Assembly (NCBI RefSeq): GCF_017908035.1
Contig: NZ_JAEQMU010000006.1
Coordinates: 310,001 to 374,000 of the forward strand
DNA from: Sphingobacterium tabacisoli
GTDB taxonomy: Bacteria; Bacteroidota; Bacteroidia; Sphingobacteriales; Sphingobacteriaceae
Direction: 5' to 3'
Length of the DNA stretch: 64,000 bases
Part shown: positions 51,300 to 60,078 of the stretch, piece by piece
Numbering within the stretch: position 1 is the first letter of the stretch
Layout: each line of letters opens with the position of its first letter
Position numbers and translations under genes: made by a program
Notes under the pieces: generated by a model
What the model saw: only the letters and a program-made list of their open reading frames with translations
What the model was told of the DNA's origin: nothing
The model's database searches: none

Positions 51300-52946
51300 T
51301 TATCGCCAACTCTTATACTGGTTGATCAGCCCATTAGTCGAACTATCGTGACTGCTGATTGTCTCTTCTGATTTGAGCTCAGGCAAGATAGTACTGGCAA
51401 GTTGTTTACCCAATTCTACCCCCCACTGATCAAAACTATAGATATTCCAAATAATACCCTGCACAAAAATCTTGTGCTCATAGAGCGCAATGAGGGTCCC
51501 TAACGAACGTGGGGTAATTTTTTTCAACAGAAAGGAATTGGTTGGTCTATTTCCTTCGAAAACTTTATAGTTTTTCAGCGCATCTATATCCGATTTGCTT
51601 TTCCCGGATTTTTCAAGCTCCGCGACGACCTCAGCCTCTGACTTGCCATTCATTAATGCCTCTGTCTGTGCAAAAAAGTTAGACAATAACAACTGATGAT
51701 GATTACCGATCGGATTATGTGATGTTGCCGGAGCGATAAAATCACAAGGTATCAGCTTCGTACCCTGATGAATCAATTGATAAAAAGCGTGCTGTCCATT
51801 TGTCCCTGGCTCTCCCCAGATAATAGGTCCCGTTTGATATTCAACACGGTCTCCATTACGGTCGACATATTTACCATTGCTCTCCATATCGCCTTGCTGA
51901 AAATAAGCCGCAAAACGGTGTAGGTATTGATCATAGGGAAGTATTGCGTGACTCTCGGCATCAAAGAAATTATTGTACCATACCCCCAGCAGCCCTAATA
52001 CGACAGGAATATTCTGTTCAAACTCTGTATTTTTAAAGTGCTCGTCGGCAATATATGCGCCTTCCAAAAGCTGTTCAAAATTATCGTAACCTATGCCCAA
52101 CGCAATCGACAGCCCGATTGCAGACCACAACGAGTAACGTCCTCCAACCCAATCCCAAAACTCGAACATATTGGCGGTATCGATACCAAAAGCGGTCACC
52201 CCTTCTCCATTGGTACTCAAAGCGGCAAAATGTTTTGCCACATCAGCCTGTAATGCTCCCGACTGCAAGAACCAGTCTTTAGCTGATGTTGCATTTGCCA
52301 TCGTCTCCTGCGTGGTGAAGGTCTTGGAGGCAATAAGAAACAATGTTGTTTCCGGGTCTAAGTCCTTTAAGGTTTCGGCGATATGTGTTCCATCAACATT
52401 AGACACAAAATGTAAATTAAGCCTTGTTTTATAAGCCTTCAGTGCTTCAGTGACCATAACCGGACCTAAATCCGAGCCTCCGATACCAATATTGACCACA
52501 TCTGTAATCTCACGTCCGGTATAGCCTTTCCATTCGCCAGAAAGAATCCGATTGGTAAAATCTTTCATATGTGCCAAAACCGCCTTCACCTTCGGCATTA
52601 CATCTTCACCACCGACCAAAACAGGCGCTCCGGATTGACTCCGTAATGCGGTATGCAGTACTTCACGGCCTTCGGTCACATTTATCTTCTCTCCCCCAAA
52701 CATGGCTTTTATAGCATCGTCCAACTTGCATTCCCTAGCCAATTGCATTAACAGCGCTATCGTCTGCTCATCGATCCTATTCTTTGAATAGTCTAAAAGA
52801 ATGTCCTCTAAACGAACAGAAAACTTCTCAAATCGCGAAGGGTCTGAAGCAAAAAGGTCTTTTAGCGTATGAGCATTAATAGAGATATAATGATCCGCTA
52901 GGTATTTGTATGCTTGTGTCTGGGTAAAGTTGATATGTGGCAACAT
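51300..52946 (-). CDS. pgi: Glucose-6-phosphate isomerase
   Basis: The 548-residue enzyme interconverts glucose-6-phosphate and fructose-6-phosphate. Signature segments are visible: VNIGIGGSDLGPVMVTEALK, VGGRYSLWSAIGLSIALG, GEPGTNGQHAFYQLIHQGTKLIPCDF and SFDQWGVELGKQLA. The length equals that of the E. coli enzyme, and no domain is missing. A TAAGTTTG promoter element lies 24 bp upstream, back to back with the prfB promoter, and a terminator follows the stop. Confidence 0.98.
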   Translation of the reverse strand: MLPHINFTQTQAYKYLADHYISINAHTLKDLFASDPSRFEKFSVRLEDILLDYSKNRIDEQTIALLMQLARECKLDDAIKAMFGGEKINVTEGREVLHTALRSQSGAPVLVGGEDVMPKVKAVLAHMKDFTNRILSGEWKGYTGREITDVVNIGIGGSDLGPVMVTEALKAYKTRLNLHFVSNVDGTHIAETLKDLDPETTLFLIASKTFTTQETMANATSAKDWFLQSGALQADVAKHFAALSTNGEGVTAFGIDTANMFEFWDWVGGRYSLWSAIGLSIALGIGYDNFEQLLEGAYIADEHFKNTEFEQNIPVVLGLLGVWYNNFFDAESHAILPYDQYLHRFAAYFQQGDMESNGKYVDRNGDRVEYQTGPIIWGEPGTNGQHAFYQLIHQGTKLIPCDFIAPATSHNPIGNHHQLLLSNFFAQTEALMNGKSEAEVVAELEKSGKSKSDIDALKNYKVFEGNRPTNSFLLKKITPRSLGTLIALYEHKIFVQGIIWNIYSFDQWGVELGKQLASTILPELKSEETISSHDSSTNGLINQYKSWR

Positions 52947-52969
52947 AAGTCTGTTTTTTTTGTTACTTC

Positions 52970-52977
52970 CAAACTTA
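52970..52977 (-). promoter_or_regulatory. -7 element TAAGTTTG of pgi
   Basis: TAAGTTTG matches TAnnTTTG exactly and lies 23 bp before the ATG. The prfB promoter points the other way 90 bp away. Confidence 0.5.
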
Positions 52978-53064
52978 GATAAAATGGCTCAAATTCTCGA
53001 ATACAGAATCGTTTTTTTTAATCAGCGACACCGTATTAATCCTCAACCATTAACAATTAATCCT

Positions 53065-53072
53065 TACCTTTG
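53065..53072 (+). promoter_or_regulatory. -7 element TACCTTTG of prfB, near-leaderless
   Basis: TACCTTTG matches TAnnTTTG, with the prfB ATG at 53078 only 5 nt downstream. Confidence 0.55.
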
Positions 53073-53077
53073 AAACC

Positions 53078-54161
53078 ATGACCAGAGAACAAATTCAGGA
53101 CTTGAGGGATAGAGTAACTTCCCTGAGGAGGCATCTTTGACATCGATGCAAAAAAAGCAGAGATAGCAAACGATACCGAAATCACATTACAGCCCACATT
53201 TTGGGATAGACCGAAAGACGCAGAGAAAGTACTTCACGGCATTAAAAACCTAAAAGTATGGACTGACCATTTTGATCAGGTTGCGGCTTCTGTAGAAGAC
53301 CTAGGCATTATGTTTGAGTTTTTTCAGGCAGGTGATGCCAGCGAACAGGATGTCGAAGAACAATATCAGATCGCACAGACCAATGTCGAAGAGCTTGAGT
53401 TCAAAAATATGCTCAGCGCTGAGGAAGACCAACTGGATGCAATCCTACAAATAACCGCCGGGGCGGGAGGAACAGAATCCTGTGACTGGGCTGCCATGCT
53501 CATGCGAATGTATATCATGTGGGGTGAGAAACACGGCTACAAAGTGTCCGAACAAGATTATCAAGAAGGTGAAGTCGCGGGAATAAAAACCGTCACCTTA
53601 CAGTTTTCAGGTAATTTTGGTTATGGCTACCTAAAAGGGGAAAATGGTGTACACCGTCTGGTCCGTATCTCACCTTTCGACTCCAATGCAAAACGCCACA
53701 CTTCTTTTGCTTCTGTATATGTGTATCCTCTTGTAGACGATAACATTGAAATCGACATAAAAGATGCCGAGATAGAATGGGATACGTTCCGAGCCGGTGG
53801 TGCTGGAGGGCAAAACGTGAATAAAGTAGAAACAGCAGTGCGCTTACATCACAAACCAACGGGTATTATTATCAAAAACCAGGAGTCTAGATCGCAGCTG
53901 CAGAATAAAGAAAACGCATTCCGTTTGTTAAAGTCTCAGCTCTATGAAATCGAAATGCGCAAGCGTCAAGAGGCAACCGCTGCGATAGAAGGATCTAAGA
54001 AAAAGATAGAATGGGGCTCGCAAATCCGTAACTACGTCCTGCACCCCTATAAACTAATTAAAGATTTACGAACAAATATGGAAACTTCCAATACACAGGC
54101 AGTGTTGGACGGAGACCTAGATGAATTCCTAAAAGCTTACTTAATGGAATTTGGAGGATAG
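53078..54161 (+). CDS. prfB: Peptide chain release factor 2, programmed +1 frameshift
   Basis: The reading frame starts ATG 53078 (MTREQIQDLRDRVTSLRRHL), meets TGA at 53138-53140, and continues in the +1 frame from GAC at 53139 to the stop at 54161, giving about 360 residues, near the 365 of E. coli RF2. RF2 recognises UAA and UGA. The codon-recognition tripeptide SPF is in VRISPFDSNAKRHTS, and the hydrolytic GGQ is in RAGGAGGQNVNKVETAVRL. Frameshifting lets the cell sense RF2 shortage: at low RF2 the ribosome slips past UGA. A gene caller using only the second frame would miss the first 77 residues. It is convergent with dcd. Confidence 0.96.
53126..53141 (+). promoter_or_regulatory. Programmed frameshift site of prfB
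   Basis: AGGAGG (53126-53131), a 3-nt spacer CAT, then CTT TGA C (53135-53141). Spacing and slippery codon equal the classical RF2 site, where a Shine-Dalgarno-like sequence pairs with 16S rRNA and pushes the ribosome +1 at CUU UGA. Confidence 0.93.
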
Positions 54162-54187
54162 GGAAGAATGCTAAAAAGCATTCTTCC
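54162..54187. terminator. Perfect 10-bp inverted repeat between convergent prfB and dcd
   Basis: GGAAGAATGC (54162-54171) and GCATTCTTCC (54178-54187) flank TAAAAA. The repeat starts just after the prfB stop and includes the last codons of dcd. It lacks a T run, so a terminator role is uncertain. Confidence 0.4.
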
Positions 54188-54707
54188 ACATCATACTCTC
54201 GACAGGACGAATCGTCTTGTTATTATATTTTGCATTGCCTTTACTGTTGTAGAATGTCTCAATATCCCCCTCTACGACAAAATAGATCAGCTGTCCAATA
54301 GGCATGCCCGCATACACTCTCACTGGCTGAGCAACAGAAATCTCCAACGTCCAGGTATTACAAAACCCGACATCCCCTTTGCCCGCTGTGGCATGTATAT
54401 CAATACCTAAACGTCCAGTGCTGGATTTTCCCTCCAAAAAAGGAACATGTCCATGAGTTTCTGTATACTCCAGGGTAACTCCGAGATATAAAGTTCCTGG
54501 TTCCAGGACATATCCTTCCTCCGGGATTTCGAAATGAACAATTTCGTTGTGTTTCTTCGCATCCAGCAACGCATCTTTATACGTAGCTAAATACTTGCCT
54601 AAGTGTACGTCGTAAGAGTTTGTCCCTAAACATTTACGATCAAACGGTTCGATAACAATCGATCCGTTTTCGATTTCCTCTAATATTCTTGTATCCGATA
54701 ATATCAT
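54171..54707 (-). CDS. dcd: dCTP deaminase
   Basis: The 178-residue enzyme converts dCTP to dUTP for thymidylate synthesis. The dUTPase-like fold is clear: MILSDTRILEEIENGSIVIEPFDRKCLGTNSYDVHLG at the start, the motif HVPFLEGKSSTGRLGIDIHATAGKGDVGFCNTWTLEI with catalytic Glu in LEI and the SSTGRLG phosphate-binding loop, then RVYAGMPIGQLIYF. The size fits the short form of the family. The promoter TAACTTTG lies 77 bp upstream. Whether it also hydrolyses dUTP cannot be told. Confidence 0.96.
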   Translation of the reverse strand: MILSDTRILEEIENGSIVIEPFDRKCLGTNSYDVHLGKYLATYKDALLDAKKHNEIVHFEIPEEGYVLEPGTLYLGVTLEYTETHGHVPFLEGKSSTGRLGIDIHATAGKGDVGFCNTWTLEISVAQPVRVYAGMPIGQLIYFVVEGDIETFYNSKGNAKYNNKTIRPVESMMWKNAF

Positions 54708-54784
54708 ATAGAATTGTCAAACCGCTGGTGCTACCAGCCGGACGTCAAAAATACGGTATTGCCTGACATCTAGCAAGTTTTTTG

Positions 54785-54792
54785 CAAAGTTA
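54785..54792 (-). promoter_or_regulatory. -7 element TAACTTTG of dcd
   Basis: TAACTTTG matches TAnnTTTG and lies 77 bp before the dcd ATG. A TTTG lies about 14 bp upstream, closer than the usual -33 spacing. Confidence 0.45.
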
Positions 54793-54889
54793 GCCCAATC
54801 CCTGAGCAAATATGGTATACAGCAGATTTGTATTCAGGCTCAGCACCTTAACAGGTATATCTTTTTTTCCGTTTTTGGATTTTACTTTT

Positions 54890-54897
54890 TACTTTTG
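54890..54897 (+). promoter_or_regulatory. -7 element TACTTTTG, near-leaderless
   Basis: TACTTTTG matches TAnnTTTG and ends 4 nt before the ATG of the phosphopantetheinyl transferase gene at 54902. Confidence 0.5.
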
Positions 54898-54901
54898 ACT
54901 C

Positions 54902-55540
54902 ATGGCCTTAGTATACCTCCGAGAATTAGACAGCACCACAAAATTTGCAATCTGGAAGATTGAAGAATCCGCAGAAGAGCTATTGAGCAAATTGCAGCTA
55001 GATGAAGCGGAGCAAGACCGTCTACGGAACCTCAGCAAAGGTAAACGAACATTACACTGGCTAGCAACGCGTGTGTTATTACGCTACCTCCTACAGACAG
55101 AAGAATATATACATTGTCCTTCGGATAGCAACGGCAAGCCCTATCTTCCAGACTACCCCTACAAAATTTCGCTCACACACTCGTTTGACTATGCTGGAGT
55201 TATGTTGAGCACAAAGGGAGAATGTGGTATGGATCTCGAAATTGTCAAAGACAAAGTACGCCGGATCAAAGAAAAGTTTTTGAAACCAGAGGAACTCGCC
55301 TTCATTAATCCTGAACACGAAATCCTACAATTATATGCGTGCTGGTGCGCCAAAGAAGCGGTTTACAAATTGCAGGGCAATAAAGGGGTGTCTTTTCTGC
55401 ATGACATGACGATACGCCAGTTCAATTATAAGCCCCAAGGCGTGATGACTCTCGACCTACAGAAAGACGGAAAAGATCTATCCTTTCAGGTATACTATGA
55501 GCAATTTCAGGACTACATGCTAGGCTATGCCGTAGGGTAG
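54902..55540 (+). CDS. 4'-phosphopantetheinyl transferase
   Basis: The 212-residue enzyme moves the phosphopantetheine arm from CoA to carrier proteins. The core motifs are present: ISLTHSFDYAGVMLS, then GECGMDLEIVKDKVRRIKEKFL (the G-D-E metal-binding block) and LYACWCAKEAVYKLQG (W-C-AKEAxYK, catalytic Lys). Its small size, the single GMDLE motif and the DLEIVKDKVRRIKEKFL helix fit Sfp-type rather than AcpS-type enzymes. It lies alone, with no carrier-protein or polyketide gene nearby, so its substrate is not shown. Promoter and start agree. Confidence 0.93.
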   Translation: MALVYLRELDSTTKFAIWKIEESAEELLSKLQLDEAEQDRLRNLSKGKRTLHWLATRVLLRYLLQTEEYIHCPSDSNGKPYLPDYPYKISLTHSFDYAGVMLSTKGECGMDLEIVKDKVRRIKEKFLKPEELAFINPEHEILQLYACWCAKEAVYKLQGNKGVSFLHDMTIRQFNYKPQGVMTLDLQKDGKDLSFQVYYEQFQDYMLGYAVG

Positions 55541-55542
55541 GT

Positions 55543-56592
55543 TTATTCTAGCCTGCCTTCTAACAGCTTTTTTTGAAGTGATAGCCGCTTATTCGCCTTA
55601 TAGATCTTTACGGCAATCAGAAAGTACGCAAGCAACAAAGGTCCGTACACTAAACCCATGATTCCGAATAAAGGGATACCGATAATAACTCCGACTATAG
55701 TAATGATCGGATGAATATCTCCGACTTTCTTAGCAATAATCAGGCGCAGTACATTATCGATATTGATAACCAGGCCAAAGCCCCAGATCAACATTCCTAC
55801 CCCTTGCCATGTTGCTCCCTGAGATAAGAGAATTGCGGCAGCGGGAACAAAGATCAGCGGGGGCCCCAACAGGGGAATAAAGGATAAGATAGCACAGATA
55901 ACACCCCAAAACAATCCGTCCTTAACTCCAAAAATATAAAAACCAATAGCCAGACAAATCCCCTGTACAATAGCAATAAACGTCTGTCCGATAATATTCG
56001 AATAGGTAATATTCTTCAATTCTTCGCCAAACACAGTCGCATTCTCATCATCGAATGGCAGGTAGTGTATCAGACTACTCTCAAATCCTTTGTAATTTAC
56101 AAACAGAAAATAGAGCAAGAAATACATGACCGAAATCTCCAAGAATGCATTTGCCGCACCTCCAATAATAACGGTCAGCATACCTCCAAAATAAGCGGCA
56201 CTAGCCTGAATTTGTTCTTTGAGAAAATCAGGCTTACCAAATTTATCTCCCGCAAATGTATTGATGGCATTGATGATATCATTGATCCATGCCGGATTTC
56301 GCTGTAATTCTAATGCCTTATTGACTAGCATAGTCCCGATTCCGACGAAGGGCAACACAATGATAAAGATGGAAATAATGATAACTACTACAGAAGACAG
56401 CGCTTTGGGCCACTTCCATCGTTCAATCAAAAAGATATTGAGATTACGGAACAGTGTATACATCACCATTGTCCCCAGTATCGCTCCAAAAATACCTTTC
56501 ATCGCATACAGAATAATCGCACCCAATACGAGTATGATTATTAAAATAATAATATTCCTTTCCTTCTGCGAAAAAACGTCTTTACCAATCAT
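55543..56592 (-). CDS. AI-2E family transporter (PerM-like)
   Basis: The 349-residue protein has about eight membrane helices, beginning with NIIILIIILVLGAIILYAMKG and GAILGTMVMYTLFRNLN, a large extracytoplasmic loop (about residues 85-140), and later AILSFIPLLGPPLIFVPAAAILL, where the pattern SFIPxxGP in the middle of a helical hairpin is the family signature. Members are suggested exporters of small molecules or Na+/H+ antiporters; the autoinducer-2 role of the name is not established here. It converges on the phosphopantetheinyl transferase gene, with 2 bp between the two stops. Confidence 0.88.
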   Translation of the reverse strand: MIGKDVFSQKERNIIILIIILVLGAIILYAMKGIFGAILGTMVMYTLFRNLNIFLIERWKWPKALSSVVVIIISIFIIVLPFVGIGTMLVNKALELQRNPAWINDIINAINTFAGDKFGKPDFLKEQIQASAAYFGGMLTVIIGGAANAFLEISVMYFLLYFLFVNYKGFESSLIHYLPFDDENATVFGEELKNITYSNIIGQTFIAIVQGICLAIGFYIFGVKDGLFWGVICAILSFIPLLGPPLIFVPAAAILLSQGATWQGVGMLIWGFGLVINIDNVLRLIIAKKVGDIHPIITIVGVIIGIPLFGIMGLVYGPLLLAYFLIAVKIYKANKRLSLQKKLLEGRLE

Positions 56593-56628
56593 AAATCATC
56601 ATTTAAACCTCTAATAAATGGGGGCACG

Positions 56629-57405
56629 TTAAAAATTAGGCTTCCTTTTTTCTAAAAATGCTTCAATCCCTTCCTTTGCCTCATCTGTATCGAAAGAAGC
56701 TCCAAAAAGTGATATCTCCTGCTGAAAACCAGCTTTCGAGTCTACGAAGCCGGCGTTTACAGCGTTTATTACTTTGGATATCGCTTGGGGTGACCGCAAA
56801 TAAATGCGTTCTAACAGTTCTGTACATTTACGCAGAAGCCCTGCCCCATCGACCACATGATTGACTAAGCCGTAGTTTAACGCTTCGTCTGCACCAATCA
56901 TATCACCTGTCATGATCATTTCAAAAGCCTTGCCTTTGCCCACAAGCTGTGGTAGGCGTTGCGTCCCTCCATACCCGGGGATTAACCCCAAAGAGACCTC
57001 TGGGAGACCTAGCTTGGCTGTCGAACTTGCAACCCGTATATGGGCCGATAGCGCCAATTCAAGCCCTCCTCCCAGCGCAAAACCATTTATCGCAGCGATG
57101 ATTGGCTTCGAATAGTTCTCTATTTTATCCATCACATCGCGTTGTCCCTTAGCGGCCAGTTGAGCGGCCGCCTCACCGTTCATCCCTACAAATTCCTGAA
57201 TATCCGCCCCCGCAATAAAGGCCTTGTTCCCGGTTCCTGTAATGATGATCCCACGTACGGAAGAGTCCTTTGCCAAGACATCTAATGCATTACTTAATTC
57301 TGAAAGAGTCGTTGCATTTAATGCATTCAACTTGGACTCTCTGTTTATTTTTAAAATTGCTGTACTTCCTTCCCGATCTACTAAAATTGTACGATATGCT
57401 TCCAT
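56629..57405 (-). CDS. Enoyl-CoA hydratase/isomerase (crotonase) family protein
   Basis: I use the ATG at 57405 (258 residues). Crotonase motifs are visible: GTGNKAFIAGADIQEFVG (oxyanion hole), PIIAAINGFALGGGLELALSAHIRVASSTAKLGLPEVSLGLIPGYGGTQRLPQLVGKG (both catalytic Glu, in GGLELAL and LPEVSLG) and a C-terminal helix (EGIEAFLEKRKPNF). It should hydrate short enoyl-CoA in fatty-acid or amino-acid breakdown, although only the fold is certain. The DUF5686 gene lies immediately upstream with 4 bp between them. No other beta-oxidation gene is nearby. Confidence 0.93.
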   Translation of the reverse strand: MEAYRTILVDREGSTAILKINRESKLNALNATTLSELSNALDVLAKDSSVRGIIITGTGNKAFIAGADIQEFVGMNGEAAAQLAAKGQRDVMDKIENYSKPIIAAINGFALGGGLELALSAHIRVASSTAKLGLPEVSLGLIPGYGGTQRLPQLVGKGKAFEMIMTGDMIGADEALNYGLVNHVVDGAGLLRKCTELLERIYLRSPQAISKVINAVNAGFVDSKAGFQQEISLFGASFDTDEAKEGIEAFLEKRKPNF

Positions 57406-57409
57406 AATA

Positions 57410-59938
57410 TTAAAAATCAAAGTTTAAGGATAGTTTAAATCGTTCGTTACTTATATTGGGGTGATCCCGATAGTTAAATCGATAATAATATTGCACCCGA
57501 AATATACTTAAAATATTGTCTAGTCCTACATATCCTTCCCAATAAGGGTGTTTTTGTAGCGCATGCGTAATAGTATATCCCTCTTTATGTTTGTCAAAAT
57601 ACACCACTTTATCGCTGAACATAGGGTCATTATTAGCGCTTAGCCTACCATAAAACATACGTGCTCCGAATATCTCCCGAAAACGCAGTTTTTTAATCAA
57701 CGGAAGTTTATTTAAAATAAAACCGTTCAGCTCATGATCATAGGAGAGCTTCACAAACTTATCCGCCACGAATTCCATCGAATTGGTCATATCGTAAGAG
57801 ATCGTATGCCTATCTTTTGTTTCCTGTATATTCGGCATCTCCAATAATGGATAAGGTAATGTACCCCATATACGGCCAGCAGTAACCTTCATATCACCAA
57901 AACCAAGCTGATTCATAAAAAAACGCTTAGACACCGAAAAACGCAGAGCATCATAATTATATTGGGCATCCAATATCCCGCTTATCCCTTTATTATATTG
58001 CAAGCTAAACACAGGATAGCTTTCTATAATCGTACGCCGCTGTAAATTACGGTAGTAGAACTTTTCAAAAGGCGCCCAGCGCAATGTGACCTCTACGTCA
58101 TTGGTATTGATACTGGACAATGACTGTGTACTGTCTGCTGTTAACGCAAACCGAAGATCTCCTATCGCATTACGACGCTGATGGGTGATGCTACTGGATA
58201 CACTGAGATGATTGCCAAACTCGTACACATGCCTTAACCGATAGGCTTCCGTATCTAACCATTTGGTGGGCTTGTTGGAAATAAAACTTCGAAAGAAGCT
58301 ATCCCCTTTTAGATACCCAATGGCTTTTCCTGGTTCGAATATATCCCGCTGTACGGAGGCCTCCATGTAATGGGCGGGAAATGTAGCAACAGATTTTCCA
58401 TTCAATGCGACAGCTGTTTTCATATAGTACTTAAACCGCTCATCCCTAAAACCATAAGCAAGATACCCTTCCACATATACTTTCTCGGACAAGGCAGAGG
58501 TAGTCCTCCCTCCGAACCGGAGGCGCTGTCCTTCCATTTCATTCATGTGATACAGGTACTCCAGTGGTCCAAACTCAAGCTTGCCCACAGGAAAATAACC
58601 CTGAGCCACAAGGTAGCCCACCGCTAATAATGATTTAAAAGACTTTAACTCGTTAAGGCTATCTACATTGGTATATATTCGCTGTTCATAGGCACTTAAC
58701 GGTACAGGCCGCACATTGTCAAGTTGCTCTTCGGCAGAGAGACGGACCTCTACAGGTGCTCCCGAAAAAACGTCATCGGCAATTGCATGATGTGTATCAT
58801 ATCGATACTGCACACTGCGGCGTTCGCCGAAAAGTGCATCCACTTTACCACGGCCGAAAACGACAAAAATATGGGAACTATCCTGCAGCATGACTCCTTC
58901 CGAATTCTTAAAATAAGAAAGAGACATTTTAAAGTCATTTACCCAGGAGATATTTGTTCTTTTGTCGACCTTCAATTCGGCGCTTTTTACCGCATAACGC
59001 CCATCTAAGGACACGAGTAGCTGACCATGAAACAGTAGGTCACTGCTATTACGAGGCTCGAACCGCAACCGCACAAAGATGTCCTTGCCGGTCCTTAAAC
59101 TGTCTACTAGAAAATACTTGTAATAAAGCTTGGCATTATCCGCTATAGGGCTCAAGAACAATTTATTGAGAAAGAACACACTCTCGTCATATATATCCAC
59201 TGGTTGAAAAAGATAGTTTAGATAAGAGCTAATATTAGGATTATTTACATACCGGGGATCAAACTCTGTTTTGCTTTGATTACGGATGATTCTCTTGTTC
59301 CGCGCCGGTTGTTGCCTAATATAGTTGTCTGAGATATCCTCCTGCAGATAGAGGGTCAACAACTCATGCTCCGGCAAAGAAGTGGTGTCCACGTCCTTAA
59401 AGAAAAAACTCATATCCCCTAGCCTCGACTTAAATCCTGGCTTAGGGTCGACCATTCCGAATTTAATCTTATCGTACTGTTGAAAATACAGGCTATCCTT
59501 TTGGGCAAGTCGATTTTTACGCTTATTCTGTATGACAAGGTCAATAAGCTCCGTCGCAGGGTTATTATTTTTATAGCGCCCCTTTTTGACGATATCGACG
59601 GCCTCTATCACTTGGTCTTGCTTCTCTAAGTATACAAGCAGTGTACTATCTTTTGCAGTCACGATGTAACTCTTACTTTCATATCCCACAGCAGAGAATA
59701 CAAGCTCCTTGACCGTAGAGTCCAGCTTAATGTAAAAGCTTCCGTTTGTACTCGTCGAGGTACCTTCGGTATGCTGTACACACTGTATACTTGCTCCGGC
59801 AATCGCACGTTTATTACCTGCGTCACGCACCTCTCCCCGTAATGAGGTCTGTGCCAGAGTCGGTACAATCGACAGCAGCATTACAATATAAAGCGCAACA
59901 TGTCTGCTAATTAGCATTACCGCTCTTCTCATAAACAT
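57410..59938 (-). CDS. DUF5686 family outer membrane protein with carboxypeptidase-like regulatory domain
   Basis: The 842-residue protein has a signal peptide (ALYIVMLLSIVPTLAQ), an N-terminal CarboxypepD_reg-like domain (about residues 30-115, LRGEVRDAGNKRAIAGASIQCVQ...FSAVGYESKSYIV) and a long region of DUF5686 type that ends in a beta barrel (FKLSLNFDF, aromatic C terminus as in outer membrane proteins). The combination is common in Bacteroidota; function unknown. A near match to the -7 element (TATCTTTA) lies upstream, and the enoyl-CoA hydratase-like gene follows 4 bp after the stop, so the two may be co-transcribed. Confidence 0.88.
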   Translation of the reverse strand: MFMRRAVMLISRHVALYIVMLLSIVPTLAQTSLRGEVRDAGNKRAIAGASIQCVQHTEGTSTSTNGSFYIKLDSTVKELVFSAVGYESKSYIVTAKDSTLLVYLEKQDQVIEAVDIVKKGRYKNNNPATELIDLVIQNKRKNRLAQKDSLYFQQYDKIKFGMVDPKPGFKSRLGDMSFFFKDVDTTSLPEHELLTLYLQEDISDNYIRQQPARNKRIIRNQSKTEFDPRYVNNPNISSYLNYLFQPVDIYDESVFFLNKLFLSPIADNAKLYYKYFLVDSLRTGKDIFVRLRFEPRNSSDLLFHGQLLVSLDGRYAVKSAELKVDKRTNISWVNDFKMSLSYFKNSEGVMLQDSSHIFVVFGRGKVDALFGERRSVQYRYDTHHAIADDVFSGAPVEVRLSAEEQLDNVRPVPLSAYEQRIYTNVDSLNELKSFKSLLAVGYLVAQGYFPVGKLEFGPLEYLYHMNEMEGQRLRFGGRTTSALSEKVYVEGYLAYGFRDERFKYYMKTAVALNGKSVATFPAHYMEASVQRDIFEPGKAIGYLKGDSFFRSFISNKPTKWLDTEAYRLRHVYEFGNHLSVSSSITHQRRNAIGDLRFALTADSTQSLSSINTNDVEVTLRWAPFEKFYYRNLQRRTIIESYPVFSLQYNKGISGILDAQYNYDALRFSVSKRFFMNQLGFGDMKVTAGRIWGTLPYPLLEMPNIQETKDRHTISYDMTNSMEFVADKFVKLSYDHELNGFILNKLPLIKKLRFREIFGARMFYGRLSANNDPMFSDKVVYFDKHKEGYTITHALQKHPYWEGYVGLDNILSIFRVQYYYRFNYRDHPNISNERFKLSLNFDF

Positions 59939-60033
59939 CTATGGTCCTTTATAAAGATACAACTTGTGTCCAAAGTTCAAAGCACATAGCACGAAAAAAT
60001 AGGTCCTACGCAATACCGATTCGCTAGAAAAAC

Positions 60034-60059
60034 AAAAAGCCCTTAAAAAAGGGCTTTTA
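60034..60059 (-). terminator. Rho-independent terminator of the nuo operon
   Basis: AAAAGCCCTT and AAGGGCTTTT pair around a short A loop, with a T run on the leftward strand. It lies 20 bp past the stop of nuoN and marks the end of the operon. Confidence 0.9.
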
Positions 60060-60078
60060 TGATAAATTTATAAAACAA

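Noticed and set aside
51127..51351. Rightward 74-codon frame between the sigma factor and pgi
   Set aside because: It overlaps the end of pgi on the other strand and crosses the pgi terminator. It reads as low-quality sequence.
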